Of a stretch of DNA of 64,000 nt, positions 1 to 13,516 are shown one piece after another. The position numbers were made by a program, and so were the translations under genes. The stretch comes from Sphagnum compactum (Eukaryota > Bryophyta > Sphagnopsida > Sphagnales), in NCBI GenBank assembly GCA_965153455.1, contig OZ234501.1:6324001-6388000 (forward strand), written 5' to 3'. The stretch's first letter is position 1; every line of letters begins with the position of its first letter. The notes beneath the pieces were generated by a model. That model searched no databases, was not told the origin of the DNA, and saw nothing but the letters and a program-made list of their open reading frames with translations.

Positions 1-149
1 TCAGGCTCACTCTACCAAGTTCACCCAAATTCCTCGCCGAAGGCATCAACAGGCACAAAATGGGCTTGTACCCAGCACACTCCATAATAAAATGGAGCTT
101 CTTCACTCCATTGTAAAAGCGCAAGTTTAGTTTTCACAATTTAGTTAAG

Positions 150-395
150 CAAAAACTTAGTCTGTGTGATATTGCCAAAAATCAAAAAATAAAAAATTTT
201 GAAAATGAAATTTTTTTGGAGGTTTTCAATAGCCAGAAGTGAGAAAAAATATAGAAAAAAATCATCATATTTATATTTTTTAATTTTTCAGTGTGTAGCC
301 AAAAATGCAAGAAACATGATGGAAGATTTTTATTTCCTAGGTTTTATAGCCAGATTTGGCTAAATCTTAGTAGGGGGATAGTCACCCTTTTTGTT
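150..395 (+). repeat. dispersed repeat family E, copy a
   Basis: Contains GTAGCCAAAAATGCAAGAA, then ATAGCCAGATTTGGCTAAATC and a G-rich end (TAGGGGGATAGTCACC). The same ordered landmarks recur at 1371-1612, 61375-61560 and 61740-61972. GCCAGATTTGGC is itself palindromic. No coding capacity; the element class is unknown. Confidence 0.5.
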
Positions 396-702
396 TGGGC
401 TGCAAAACAAAAATTCATAAAAATGAAAATAAAAATAAAATTTAAAAAAACCCACTGATAATATGGGCTTTGTTACTTGCTACCCATCATTTCTTTTTCA
501 GCAACTAAAACCATTTCCCAACCACTTCGGATGGATGATATTTTTTTTACCCCCACAATTAATGTCATCATTGTCTTGGTAGTAATTGTCAAGTTCATGG
601 GAGGGGGGGATATGTAGCTTGGGGAATGTATGTTGTTGGTTCTCTCCATATGTGAAGAAAAAAAAAAAACCCTAAAAAAGGGCCTCATGTACTTCACCAT
701 TT

Positions 703-778
703 GTTGGCCTTGCCTACCAAGGCAAAGGATATTGTGTTTAGATTCATTATAGAGTATAGTAGCTTAAGGGATTTTGAT
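703..778 (-). mobile_element. partial family C MITE (terminal fragment, inverted)
   Basis: Reverse complement of the 3' 75 bp of the family C element at 45481-45809: it has TTGGCCTTGCC, CCAAGGCAAAGGATATTGTG and then the stretch around TATAGAGTATAGTAGCTTAA. The rest of the element is missing. Confidence 0.6.
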
Positions 779-797
779 TAGATAATTTTAGTTTAAA

Positions 798-925
798 TGT
801 TCACCCATTCTAGAGGAGAGAAAGTTGGAAATCATAACCCAATGTTCACCCATTCTAGAGGAAAGAAAGTTGGAAAAACATAACCCAATGTTTACCCTTT
901 CAAGAGGAAAGGGAGGTTCAAGGGA
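798..925 (+). repeat. 45-bp tandem repeat, about 3 copies
   Basis: Units begin TGTTCACCCATTCTAGAGG and continue with AAGTTGGAAA and CATAACCCAA. The third unit has TTTACCCTTTCAAGAGG. Consecutive starts are about 45-46 bp apart. Confidence 0.75.
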
Positions 926-1170
926 AAAAAAATTGTTCATCCATTTCCATAGAAAAATGTGGTCATATGAAATAGAATCATATTCACTTAATGATAGACA
1001 AGTTGAAGATCTCAAAAAATTGTCCACATGTTCCCAAAAAGAAAAGGTTGGAAAAGGAAAAGAATGGTTCACCTTTTGAGAGAGAAAGAATGGAGATTGG
1101 AGGGAAACAATTGAAACAAAATGTTCGCCCATTCCAAAAAAAGAGGTTGAAGATAAATAAATAAAACTCT

Positions 1171-1347
1171 TGTTCATCCATTTCAAAAATAAATAAATAA
1201 TTTGTTCATCCATTTCAAAAAAGATAAATAAATAAAAATCTTGTTCATCCATTTCAAAAAAGATAAATAAATAAAAATCTTGTTCATCCATTTCAAAAAA
1301 GATAAATAAATAAAAATCTTGTTCATCCATTTCAAAAAAGATAAATA
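1171..1347 (+). repeat. 39-bp tandem repeat, 5 copies
   Basis: Unit: TGTTCATCCATTTCAAAAAA followed by GATAAATAAATAAAAATCT. Starts at 1171, 1203, 1242, 1281 and 1320, so one 32-bp unit and then 39-bp spacing. Because 39 is divisible by three, the opposite strand shows a spurious repeating ORF (MDEQDFYLFIFFE units), which I do not regard as a protein. Confidence 0.9.
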
Positions 1348-1370
1348 TTGGAAAGCACGTTTGTTATTGG

Positions 1371-1612
1371 AAAACTTTTGTCAAAAAAATCAAATTTAAA
1401 ACTATACAAATGAAATAACTTTTGGGGGGTCCCAATCACTAAAATTCAAAACAACAAAAGTGGAAAAATTGCCCAGTTTTTATAAATCATCACATTTTAC
1501 ATTTGAATGTAGTACGTAGCCAAAAATATAGAAGTGTGATTAAAAATGTTGCTTTCATGTCTTGTTTATAGCCATATTTGGTTAAATCTTCCTACAAATG
1601 ATTTTTTGTTGG
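1371..1612 (+). repeat. dispersed repeat family E, copy b
   Basis: Starts near TTTTGGGGGGTCCCAATCAC, then GTAGCCAAAAATATAGAAG, then ATAGCCATATTTGGTTAAATC. The order matches copy a, with many substitutions and indels. Confidence 0.5.
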
Positions 1613-4600
1613 GTACATGAAAAGATAAAATGCATTAGTTGAGGGAAAGGAAAATGGGGGGAAAACCCACCATTTCAATAGGAAAAAGTTGAAGCGAAAA
1701 AATTATATATATTTATAACCATGCCCCCCATTGCAAAGGAAAAAGAATTGGAAGAAAAATAAATAAATTTTCACTATAAAAAAAATTCATGAAGTTTGCA
1801 AAAGGGTATATATAGGTCTATAAAGGCAAAGGAAAGGGAGCTTAGAAGGAAAATGGAATACAATAGCACCTTAACAGATTCAATAGTGGGGTGCCAAATT
1901 ATTTATTTATGAAATGAAATGAATTTTGGCATATAATATAATCCAAATCCAAGATCTTTAGCTTGCATTTTTAAATATATAATATTTTTGGCATGAATGA
2001 TGATAACAATCATTTTTATCCATTTTGAGATATAACAACCATGTTTTGGATTTCTTGATTATTGTTTTTTTTTTGGGTTTTTATGTTACTTGATTTTGCA
2101 TACTTTAAACTATAATGGATTGCATTAGAATGTGTGGAGAATTTGTGTTGTTGACAATGGGTGAAAGTTTTAATGAGTCGTGATTTTGAATGAAATGCAT
2201 TTTTGAAATTGTTTAATGTTTGATTTTGACATTTTCACAATGATATGGACACCAAACATTTGCATCCACAATATCTTATTTTCCATCAAAACTTGACACC
2301 ATATCATTATTCAAATGAAAAATGTACAATTACAACAACAAAAAGGGAAAATATGAAGAACATGTTAATGACCAAAGATTATAAACTATGGGTTTCCATA
2401 ACTTTCACCAATATGGAGCTTGAAATTTTGAAAATTTACCAACAATTATTTTCAAAAAATCAAAATTTTATACAATAATCTAATTATTACCCACTATGTT
2501 TAGGTACTACAATAATAATAATAATAATAATAATAATATCCAAAATAGAATGAACTTGAAGAAAACAAATAATTATCAACCATCACTACAAAGGAGAAAT
2601 GACTTTGAGAAAAAAAGAAATGTCCATGACCTATTGCTTAAGGAAAAATAAGTTGGAAGAAAAATAATTAATTGTTCACCATTTATTTTTTGGAAAACTT
2701 TGTAGGGAGGTATGTAAGTCTATAAAGGACATATTAGGTTCTTGTAGGCAAATTTGAATGACACAAACAAACATCATGTTTTGATTATATAAATTTGTTA
2801 ACATCTTAAATTGTGATTAAATTCATGTTGGACCTTGGTATGAAAAATGTTGAATTAGGGTACAACTAAAGCTTGTGGAAATTACACAACCAAAATTAAA
2901 TAAATGTATTGTGTTTAATGTTATGCAAGGATCAATGGCATTTACATAGTGTGTTTAATAAGAAATGTTTTTAATGTACTTAATATTGTGATAAGCTTTG
3001 AATTTAGTTATGCTTAAATTGATTTTTTCTCCAATGAAATAATGTCATAACACTAACTTTTGCAAAATGGCTAAAAAACCTCCTTTGGAAATTTTGACAA
3101 TAAATGAAAATGAAGATAAGAAGGAAAGTTAACAATGTTGGACAATGGATGAAAATGGAGGTACCTAAAAGAATCTTAAAAGATGGACAACTTATTGATG
3201 ATCTTAATGAAGTTGAAATATGGAATTCCAAAATTAAAATGAACATGATATGGAACATGTCCAATTTCCCCAAATTTTGATTTCTTGGGTTTCACCTTTC
3301 AAACTTTTTCAAATCCATCCAATGGGCAACTTCTCCAAGCCCAAATGATAAAATGGTCTCCATCAAATTTTATTAAACCCAAAGGAATTACTAGCAAGTA
3401 GTAAGTCATAGTCGAATTTGTCTAGCTAAATTAAGGTAGCTAAACTACATAGAGAACCAATTACACCACCTAACTAGATTTTGTAATAGATTATTTTGAA
3501 CCATTTCATATTATATTAATCAAATATTGGCCTTCCTAAGGGAGCACATTTTGACATTGTCAACGTTTGTTTTAGGTTACCAAATATGTAGTTATAACCA
3601 CCATAGTTGTTGTAAGGACATAAAAAAGGAATAAGTAGAAAACAAGGGCAATACTTGAATGTAAGAGAATGAAATGTGAAAAAAAGGACTCATTGTGGTT
3701 ATGTTACAAGACTTTTGTAAATATACAATTTCCAAGAAAATAATGTTTGTAACAAAGGGAAAGGATATGATATGTGGATGTGTGTGTGTTGGTGTGCATG
3801 AATGTTGTTTGGTATAACTAAATGACTTCAAAGATGAAGATAACTAATTGGAACAATGATAATGGAATAAATTATAAAAGATAATAGCTTAAATAGAAAG
3901 GTTCAAATGATCAATAGCAACATTGACTATTGCCTTGGTTATTTTGACACATGTTACTTGGGATTAATGGAATGGCCAAGAATGCAACAACATTACAAAA
4001 ATTGTGATGAAAACCCATAAAAATGGATAACTAACACATTTCCCGTGTTCATCTGTTGATCAACTTCCCATAGGTTCATTTGTCATCCAATTTACATGGG
4101 TTCATCCATCATCCCATTTCCTTTTGGTTCGACCAATTCTCCCCATTCCTAAGGTTCATCCAGTATCACATTTCTTGAACATGTTCATCCATTGTCTAAC
4201 TTATCAAGATTCATCATTTGCTTAGTTTTCCCATAATTCACTTGGGCTCCACATTGTTGTGCAATATTACTCATGGTCAAATGACAAAATATAAGTATGA
4301 GTTGAATTTCTATGAAATTTTAGTTCCATTCAAATGAAAACTTTGAATGACATTTGTACAATAGCATGTAATTTTTCCCAACGGCCATTGCATTGTATGT
4401 AAGGATGTGGATATGTGTTCTTCAAAGGCTTTGATGAGGTCACCAATTTCACCATGTAGTGTGTTGGATTGTTTTATGTGGTAGTGCAATAATTAAAGTT
4501 GCACATGAAAATGATAATGCAACATGACATCCAAGGTTTTTAAACAACAAATTTTTTTTGACTAAGCAAAAATCATTAATTAGATCCATGGAAACAAGGC

Positions 4601-7020
4601 CATCAAGTAACCATCCCATCAATGCAACTTGATGATTAGATGGTCAAACCCATGTAAAGTGACATGTAGAAGAACCCACAAAACAATTTTAAGTTTGTGA
4701 TATTAGGTAGTTGATTTTGTTAGTCTAATGGAATTGTTCAAACGCAAACCCACCAACATGAAATGATGATGATTCTATAGTTTCTTTGGCTTTGGCATTA
4801 GGTTAGGTAATGAAAATCCATTTATAGGATGGGAATCCCCTTCTTGTCTTTGATTGTTGTGTCTCTAGGTGGTTGAATTTAAATTGGGCCTACTTTTGCC
4901 TAATTCTTTTTAAACTCTATGTATTTTATTTAAAAAATTATTCTTGTAGTTTTCATGCATTTATTGAGTTTTGCATTATGTTCCAAAAATCAAGAATTGG
5001 AGAGGTTATTTATCACCAATAGCATTTGATAAACTTACGGGTGCATAACATATGATTGATGTTAATTGAAATTTCAATACTTATTTATCACTTGTATCTT
5101 CAAAAATAAAATAAAAATTAGGAATTTGATTCATGGTTGGCATTTAATTTTTACCTAAACCTTTTAATAATATTTTTCCAAGGTTGGAAAGTCAATATGA
5201 GTAATAATAGGTCCCATACAATTTTATTGTGAAATGGATGTAATAACAATAAAATATGTTTTTCCAAAAATATAAGCATTTAGTGACATGCCTTTCAACT
5301 TGTCCCAAGGTATTGGTAGTATTCTCAAAATGAGAAAAATTAAAAAGAAATATAAACATGTATCACACTCCCCAACTCCATGCATTGGAACACCAAAGGT
5401 GTGTCAAAACTTTAATATGGGATTGAAACAAATTTAAATTCTAGCTTATTTTTGCCATTTTCTTTTCTAAACCCTATGTATTTTAAAGATTTTTTTATTG
5501 TGGTAGGTTTCGTGCATTAGCTTTGCATTGTTTTGCAAAAACTAAAAATTGAAGAGAATATTTTTAACTAAATGACATTCACCTTTCATTCAGTTCACTT
5601 GTACAAGCCAAACAATATAAGTTGTTTAATGTCAGTGGAACAAAATTGGGTCACATACATACTTTGATTTTACCTTTGACTTGAGAGGAGGCACCACCTT
5701 CCTCCTTATAATATACTTTAGAATTGTCCATGGGAATTACATAAAATGGATAAATTTTCCAAAAATCTTTAAATTGATTTCAAAATTGGAAAAGATAGTG
5801 TTTATTTTTTCTAACATCGTAGCTCCTTCAAAACATGTATGGGGTTGTATGCTCAAAACATTCATATTTGACTAAATTGCATTTGAATAAAAATATAAAA
5901 TTCGAAAAAAATGTTATAATTTATATCAAACACCATTTAATAAAATCAAATAATCCTTAAAAAGATAAAATTTTATTGTTTGTAATCAAATTAATAAAAG
6001 TTATGATATTGAAATAATTATATGTTTATCAATTAGAAATTTTCTACATAATGTTAATATTCTATATAACATTGTAAATTAATTTTAAACAACATAATAT
6101 CATTTGTTTAATAACTTAAATATTACATGTTTAAGTTAATTATTATATTTATATAATTAATTTAATTTAATTTATAATATTTTAATATATAATAATTAAA
6201 TATATGCATAAATGTGGGGAGAAATAATATAATGTTATAAATTATCATCAACAAAAAATTATTTGATAAAACAAAATTTTAAAAAAAAAAGGCTTATTCA
6301 CAAATTATGTTATTGGGGGGAAAAAAAAAACCTCAAAGCATATTGTTGCTGTTCTCAAAAAAATAATGTGTGTGAGAATCTTGAAAAAATAATATAGAAT
6401 GAAATTTAATTTTTTTCTTTTGGACAAAGTATGAAAAAGATAATAACGATGTTTTTAAAAAAAAACTTCAAGGCATCATAGTTGAAATGTATTAAATTGC
6501 AACTTTCAAATGTAATTTTAATCAAATTAAATAGTTTAAACATAATAAAAATGTGTACATCTTTAAAAAAAACTTCTAAAATGAAGTTTAAATTTTTTTC
6601 AATTTGGATATAATATGAGAATGATAATAATAGTTAAAGTTGACTTTTGCAAAACATTTGGAATAACAACATAATAAGTATAATTGTCACCTCACTTGTT
6701 TCATATAAATGAAATGATTGGATAGCAATGGCAATCGGTTATCACCTTGAAGTTGAAGGTTCATACCTTGGTAAAACTTTCATATGGTAAATGGTGTAAT
6801 GTAGATTGTATAATTAACATCGTATGTTGACCATACATACACAAAATTATATCAAATTAAAAATTCGAATTAATAATTAATATAATATGAAATTAATTTT
6901 TAAAATATTTTTAAATGCCATGTGGCAATTTTTAGTTTTGATTAGTTCTTACTGAATATTTGCTTGTTCGATACCAACCAATATTTATTGACTATGAGAT
7001 GTGACGAATTTTGTAAAGTT
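1613..7020. other. AT-rich spacer without recognisable genes
   Basis: Only short chance ORFs, none with family motifs. Scattered GTTCACC/GTTCATCC strings, especially 4030-4215, echo the tandem arrays at 798-1347. From 5880 to 6900 the sequence is almost entirely A and T. No transposase, polymerase or RNA gene was recognised. Confidence 0.6.
2511..2537. repeat. (AAT)9 microsatellite
   Basis: Perfect AAT trinucleotide run in AT-rich spacer. Confidence 0.9.
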
Positions 7021-7027
7021 TTCATCT

Positions 7028-7272
7028 AATGAATTGATGATGATTTCACCTAAATGATTAATGAAACGCTTACTGAATTAAGAACATTATCCCTATGAAT
7101 GAGTGTAAGTGAAACAACCTCATCAACAAGAATAATAATATTTTTTTAATTTAACGAATTAGTGATAATTTCATCTAAATCATTAATGAAACTCCTAGTG
7201 AATTAAAGACACATCTCTATTATTAATGAGTATAAGTGAAACAACCTCATCATCAAGAATAATAATAATAGT
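7028..7272 (+). repeat. 125-bp tandem duplication
   Basis: Copy 1 (7028-7142) and copy 2 (7153-7272) share, in order, a TTTCA(C/T)CTAAAT segment, ATTAATGAAAC, GTGAATTAA-like text and GTGAAACAACCTCATCA, both ending in AAGAATAATAAT. They differ at many positions, so the duplication is not recent. Confidence 0.75.
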
Positions 7273-8199
7273 AACTTCAATTTATGTCAAAGAACTTCTT
7301 GGTTTCATTGTATGTGGAAATGGAACATCAAGTTTACCAACTTCTCAAGGTCTTCAATAATGGACTTCAATAGACCAGCAGGGGATTCACACATCAATTT
7401 TACAGAGCTTATACTCAAGTTCGACCTTCACCCCACGACTACAAACCGATGTATCTACTTCTCATCCCCATGTTCCTCACCTTCTCACGACATTTTTTGT
7501 GCTACAAAATGTAACAGCTAATTACACATCACTTGGATTCATGCACTTTGCACCATCTTTCTTGATCAAACATGTTACATCCTTCAAATCCTCAAATATA
7601 TGGTTTTTTGGATGCTCATCTAGTTTTCTCTGCCTTGAGTCCTCATACTTAGTTGTCTACCCATACCTACTAATACTAACATTGAGTCTACTTTTCCTTA
7701 GAATGCCATAGTTGGAAAGCTTCATGTTCACAATGTTAGGAAAGTATCATGATATCTCTTACTCTATTTACTACTGTTGTTGAATTTGCTAAAAATCCTT
7801 AAACATCCATTGCATTGCAGTTGAATTCACTAGAACACATAACAGAATTTTGCATTGCTTTGGATATCTGTCACATCAAATTCCGCAAACTAGAAAGCAA
7901 TTGGAAAAAAATTGGGAGCATATAAAAATTCCTGCCTTTCTGCTAGCTACTCCTACAATATCTGATGCCCATTTAAACATTGAAAATGCCTACTTAATGA
8001 AATACTTTCAAAGAGAGAGCACATTGAACTAGTTTGTAACACACTTGAAATATAACTACAAACCTTGAAAGCTTTTTAACAATTGACACAACTATAGACA
8101 CAGAGTTTGCCATAACTATTTGCCAATACCCTTCTCAGCTGATATACTGAAACTGACATTACCACCAACAATGGATGCTATTATATGCCCCCATGGTAA
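7273..8199. other. unassigned region beyond the 3' end of the NPH3-family gene
   Basis: Less AT-rich than the DNA to its left and carrying several small plus-strand ORFs of 60-70 codons. None has a recognisable domain, shared frame or splice pattern. It could be extended 3' UTR on the minus strand or a decayed sequence. Confidence 0.3.
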
Positions 8200-8516
8200 A
8201 AGCTTTAAAATTGGTATGATTTTATTCAAAAGGGGACATTGTGAGTATTACCGACCCTGCCCTTGGTTCCAAAGGGTCACGTGTGATCCAAGTTGCTACA
8301 GGAAGTTTATGCTTATCTGTAAGAAATGTTGAACTGTATCCCTATAACGCTCCACTTTCCTAGGGGCTGAAACCAGTGCTTCTGTTGGAAAAAGCTTGGG
8401 ATCTCATTAGTACCGTTTGTCAACAAAATGTACAAAACTCTTGAATCTGTTGAGATGCGTAGCTTAAATTACAAGCTCAGTTCCAGGAGCAACAATCTAC
8501 ACATCTTACCTTTTAC
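8200..8516 (-). other. probable 3' UTR of the NPH3-family gene
   Basis: Follows the TGA stop. An AATAAA hexamer in gene sense (plus-strand TTTATT, 8221-8226) lies about 290 nt after the stop and is the nearest good polyadenylation signal I found. The cleavage site would be near 8200. Confidence 0.4.
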
Positions 8517-11500
8517 TCATGGAATGGAGTATGGGTTGGTGCGCTTTCCAGGTAGAGAGCCAATCATAGGTCGTTTTGAGTAGTCACCCAACAAGCCCGG
8601 AAATAACCTGTTCAACAACTTCTTGGGTCTAAAAAGTGGGAACCCGCTTTTTGACTTCAGATTCTTAACAGGCTGCTGTTGTGCCTGCAGATTCCCTCGT
8701 TCTTTTTCTGCCTCTGCAAGTCGGATCTTCATGGCCGCTAAGTCACCCTTAAGTACTTTGAAATCCTCATGGACAGTCTCCCAATTCTCATCCACAGTCC
8801 GACCAGGTGACATAGAGCCATTTGCTTCTGTGAAAGCAATTTCCTGTGAGTGAGGGAGAAGGGCCCGGACATTTTGTGGTAAGTCAACCAGCCCACCAGA
8901 CATGGCTGTCCGAACTTGCTCAAAAAATAACACCTGCAATTCAAACAGCTCCACCACAGAATCACATAAGCCTCACAGAAAGAAACTCCTATAGCATTTA
9001 CAAGCAAACCCTGTCCAGTTAGACAGCTTTCACATTTCCACCTCTAGAAAGCTTTTGACTTCCTATGCCTCTACGCTAGATAGCTTGGAAGTTGTTATTC
9101 AAAAGTTGAACAACTGCTGTCAAAATTGTCAATGAATAGGGCCACCCAAGACTACTGCTTGTATGCCAATCATCGCAGTACCTGTGACAGTCAAGGTTGA
9201 TTTTGTGAAAGTGAAAGCACTGACCTGCACAACAACGCGGAGAGGAAGACGATCATTTTGGCAGGCATGGACGCAAGCTTCCATCGACAGCTTCTTACAA
9301 TCCATTAGTCTACTTATCCTTTTTCGATCACTCTTTGAAATTCCTGGGTGCTCCTGTCCACACAACAATTATCATCCCTCAGCAAAACCCTGGGCATCTG
9401 TTCCCCGATCTCTGCTCTCTAAACTCAACTCCAATAGCCTAACCCTAGAGATTCCTTTACTTGACGGTTGCAATCTGAACCTAAGGCCACAGACAACCAG
9501 AACTCTGCAAAACCCCTGAAGATAGACTTGCAACCACCCCCAAACATATGTATTTCAAAATGCCTGCCTCCCTGCTTCCAGTCACAACTTAAGTTCTTTA
9601 CCAACTCTTCAGTTATTTGACAATGGACTCTCTGCTCGAACACATTTCAGACACAGAGCTCACAATCATGCACATGACATATCAAGTTGAATCCTACTGT
9701 TATCTGCCATCCTTGATCATGCAAGCTCCACCTCTGATGCAAGAACTACTGTTCCAGTGGTTAAAATCAGCATGGAAGTGACATGACCATAATAACAAGG
9801 TAGGGGACAAGATTCTGTGGCTACAAGAGAAGACAAAAATACAAACTTGGAAGAGAGGCTTTAATGTCACCTTGAGATACATGTCAATGGCACGGTACAA
9901 CCCATCATGAATAGGGCGTGCAAAATCTGGGATGGATTCTGCAATCTGAACAAACTTCACCAAGGGCAAATTTGGATCTCTAGCAATCTCCGCCAAATAA
10001 CCATCTATCAACTTTGCAACTCGAAGCTTTGAGCCATGGGTTGCAGCAGTTGACCGACGGCTATCAACCACATCAAGTTGCTCAGCTGACCGAGTCCTCC
10101 TGTGCTCAAATGGCACACGACGTGACCGCACAGGACTTGTTGGAGGGCTTGTTTCTTGCATCAAATAATGCTCCAGAATGAGTTGTACCAGGTCCACATC
10201 ATACAGAGAGTCATTGGCATAAGATAGAGATGGGATCATTAGGTCATGTACTGAAGCTTCTTCAAGTTGTAGCCCAATGTGGTGAGCAAGTTCCATTTTG
10301 GAAGCCTGGGAGGCATTCAGAATGGTCGCAGACTTAAGGAGCTTCAGAAGGAAGCTGCAAGAACATGAGCCCTTCTCAGGTGGCAACAAGCTCACAAGTG
10401 ATTCCAGAAGGGCTCGGTGCTTTGTTGATGTTTCAACAAAATCACCTGCCGAAGCTCCATTTAGCATCCGTGCACTGTCATGTGTTGTCTGTTCTTTTGA
10501 CACTCCAGGTAACCAACGCAGGGCATAAAGCCTCAGTGCCTCCCCAACTTGATCCGAAGGTGCCCCTTTTGCCTTTATGGAAACCATCACCCTCCAGTAT
10601 AAGTCAACATCTAGGTCACAAATGTCCTCTGCCCACCAGTCCTTTGGGACAGGGTGGTGCCTGCGGCTGTGACTTCCATTCCAGGGAGGGCTGCCAGGCT
10701 TGATGTCAGATGATTGTGGTAAACTGGAAGGAAGAGGCCTGGTATATGTGAAGGACCAGTCCACCTTTGATGCATCCACTGCAGTTTTGAATGAAATTGA
10801 GTCGACACACCGACTCAACAACTGTGCCCAAAATTCAATAACTCCCTCAGACTTCTTTTTGGGTGCAAAATATTTATGTCTTCATTTCCATATGCAACTA
10901 ACATTGTGAATTTGAATACTCAAAATCAACAGCAGCCTAGCCTAAACATGACTCACATGCTCAAGGTCAATCGATCATGTGAGTACACAAGTTAGACGAA
11001 ATCTCTGGTATCAGCTTTTGTCCATGGAGAGGTCAAGGGTCCCACTATCTCAGAAGCTTTTGTTTTAATTTCCCTTCTGTCTGCCTAAAGGATAGATAAA
11101 ACTTTGCATGGTCATTAAGATTAGCATATTAGCAATCACTTTAGGCAGACAGAAAATACAGTTCACAAATTTGTTAGGAGTTTCTTAGACATCTGGCCAA
11201 CCCCACTTCTGGACCAAGCGGCTGCTGGGTACTTGAGGTTGAGGTTTAACCAATAAGAAGACTAACCTTCAGGTCTTCCGCCCATGGCACGAGAGATTTG
11301 CTGTTTTGCAGACAGATTATACAATCCTTCCAGCCCCAGAGGATAGAGGAGTTCAAGAACACTTCCAGTTTGAAGATGAGGTTCCCTTTCTCAATGGCTT
11401 CCGACATCTCCAAATACTCGGCACCACACCGGACAGCCCCAACATTGTATGCATTCAGTGTAAATGTGATGCCATAACAGAACTTGGCACACATCTCAAA

Positions 11501-12625
11501 TGACTCCACACTTCCTGGGAAGTCAGGCAGCACAACCTCATCCTTGATTATTCCCTTCTCTCCTTTCATTATTTTGTTTAGGCATTCACTCTTAGACAAA
11601 AGTGGAAACTGCCAACCACCACACCAGAAATCCATGTTAAAAGAAGAAGATGGAATCTGTTGATGAAATGGGCCATCTTTCCCCTCAACCATCTCCTGGT
11701 GTCTGAAAAAATTCTAGTAATATATTTCAAATAAGAAAGCTCATCGTTCTCAGAACTGCCAAGTTGGGATCCAGTTTCACACGTATCATCATGATCATGC
11801 AGCAAGTTCTCCTCCTTGTCTTGCAGCTTACTTTTGACAACTTACTATTTGCTTCAAAGTGAATTTAGATGCTTTGCTTGCACCCCAAACGAATTTCTAC
11901 AAAAGCAATTTCTATGAAAAATGTTGACAGCAATAATTTGTTAACAAATCCTCTTGGCATGATGAGGTGGCCATGCAGGAACAATTGAAGGGGGGACACA
12001 CAATGCTTCAACCCAAAGCATTACCTTGTGTAGTAGAAACTTATGGCCATCAACTTCAATGGAGATGTCACTGACAAGATCAGAAGCTACAGCCCTGCAG
12101 CAGACTCACCAGAATCATCAGCCATTTCCCATCAGCAAGGGACCGGACACACTTAAGAAGACAACATACTGATTGCAGAGAAATTTCTACAGAAACACTC
12201 TTCAAGGTATGTTGCATGAGTTCCAGCAAACCCAGAACTAACCCAACAAGGTTTTCTCAAGACATTCCACATCATTCCACATAATTTACATGCCTCCTTC
12301 AGACTCCCGAGAGAAGAACCCTAATTGCAGAAATGGAGACACCACCTTGCATTGTTGCCCTATATGTACATGAAAAGCTTGGCTCCAACAGAAAACAAAA
12401 GAAACTAAATCTGACAAAAGAGAGGGGGAAAAAACCCAAAAACAAAAATGAAAACAAAAATATAGAATTGCCTGAAACAACTGAAGCAGACCAGACCAGA
12501 AACTCGGAAAACTAAGGACACCCCAAGAGCCCTAACTAGAGAATCAAGAGATTTGGATTTCCTTACGTGACATTGTCGCTGGTCTGGAAGATATCAGGCT
12601 TGGACCCAAGCTTCATGAACTTCAT
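8517..12625 (-). CDS. BTB/POZ-NPH3 domain protein (NRL family, NPY-like), six exons
   Basis: Exons in order: 12625-12567, 12094-12025, 11608-11267, 10821-9871, 9353-9225, 8933-8517. They join in frame to 655 codons plus TGA, and all introns (291-517 bp) are GT-AG. The start is the ATG of [11 protein letters not shown], the hallmark N-terminus of this family. A BTB domain spans about residues 25-135 ([26 protein letters not shown]). An NPH3 domain spans about 218-525, from DWWAED to LFFEQVR, with [12 protein letters not shown] at 463-474 and LPLRVVVQ at the exon 5 end. A probable coiled coil (about 566-605) and a basic tail follow. Length fits the family (about 570-750). Known: NRL proteins are plant-specific plasma-membrane adaptors, some for CUL3 ligases; NPY members act with AGC kinases in auxin-driven organogenesis. 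The NPY-clade call is from remembered motif similarity. No lesion seen, so probably functional. Exon 4 acceptor (CAG before TTGTTGAGTCGG) was chosen because it gives [10 protein letters not shown], matching relatives. Confidence 0.93.
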
Positions 12626-13490
12626 CGTAGCCAAGAGTAGCAGCTGCTGTGTGCTCTGCAGCTGTTTTGAAACCGCAAGATCTACAACTCTTTCTTTCTT
12701 TCTTTCAAGAGAACATGCTGGAAGGGGAAAAAACACTACCACCGCAATAATATAACTAAGCACGACCGACCACCGCTCTAACAGAGAGGAGGAGGAGCAC
12801 TAGACGTTAAAGCCTGAAAAGAAAACTCTCCATTGTTGTCGTCCGAGTACACCACCAGCGTTGCAATTCCCCCCAGGCAATCCCTGAGAAAGAAGATCCT
12901 CTGTCCACTTCACACGAACTTTCTGGATCGTCACAATCGATCATGCTTCCCAACAACAAAATCTTCTTCTACAAACCTTCTTTGATAATACGAATCCCCT
13001 GCAAGCGGAAAAGAACGTCGACGCTATCCTCCTCAGGAAACGCTTTGAACTCCAAGCTGCTGCTCTCAGAACACATGGACATGAAAGATAAAAGAAGTAC
13101 TAATGCAGGATTCCCCGTCAGTCCGAGTAGCAGAATCCATAAACTGCTTCAATTGCCCAGCTATAAGTGCTAGAAGAAGATCACGGTTTGCTCGCGGATG
13201 TCGAAGATCTCCAGCTCCACCAATACTATTGTACCGGATCGCTCTGAATTCCTTCACTTGGTAGCGACTCGGTTTGGGCTGGGATACATCATCGCGAAGA
13301 AATTCCGAGCAGCGGTGTTCAATTAATGCCGACAAGAAGAAGAAGAAGAAAAGGAGAAAACGGTACTGACGTACTTCTGTAGCAAATTCTACACTTGTCC
13401 GGCTAGTAATCTACAAAAGACGAGGAGCTCCAAGCTTGTAAGACATTCGAAGCATACTTGCGGAAGAAGACAGAAGGCACTGCTTCGACG

Positions 13491-13516
13491 AGAGAGAGAG
13501 AGAGAGAGAGAGAGAG
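13491..13516. repeat. (AG)13 microsatellite in the gene leader
   Basis: Uninterrupted AG dinucleotides on the + strand, read as CT in the sense of the NPH3-family gene. Immediately followed by GGCGGCCGC, a GC-rich step unusual for this window. Confidence 0.95.

Noticed and set aside
788-1330. 180-codon minus-strand ORF with repeating MDEQDFYLFIFFE units
   Set aside because: It is the translation of the 39-bp tandem repeat, whose length is a multiple of three; no start context, domain or neighbour supports a protein.
7312-8332. Series of small plus-strand ORFs beyond the gene's 3' end, considered as a second gene
   Set aside because: No shared domain and no convincing splice sites joining them; they overlap the probable 3' UTR of the minus-strand gene.
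10298-10703. Plus-strand ORFs inside the NPH3-family coding exon
   Set aside because: Antisense shadows of exon 4, which is strongly supported on the minus strand.
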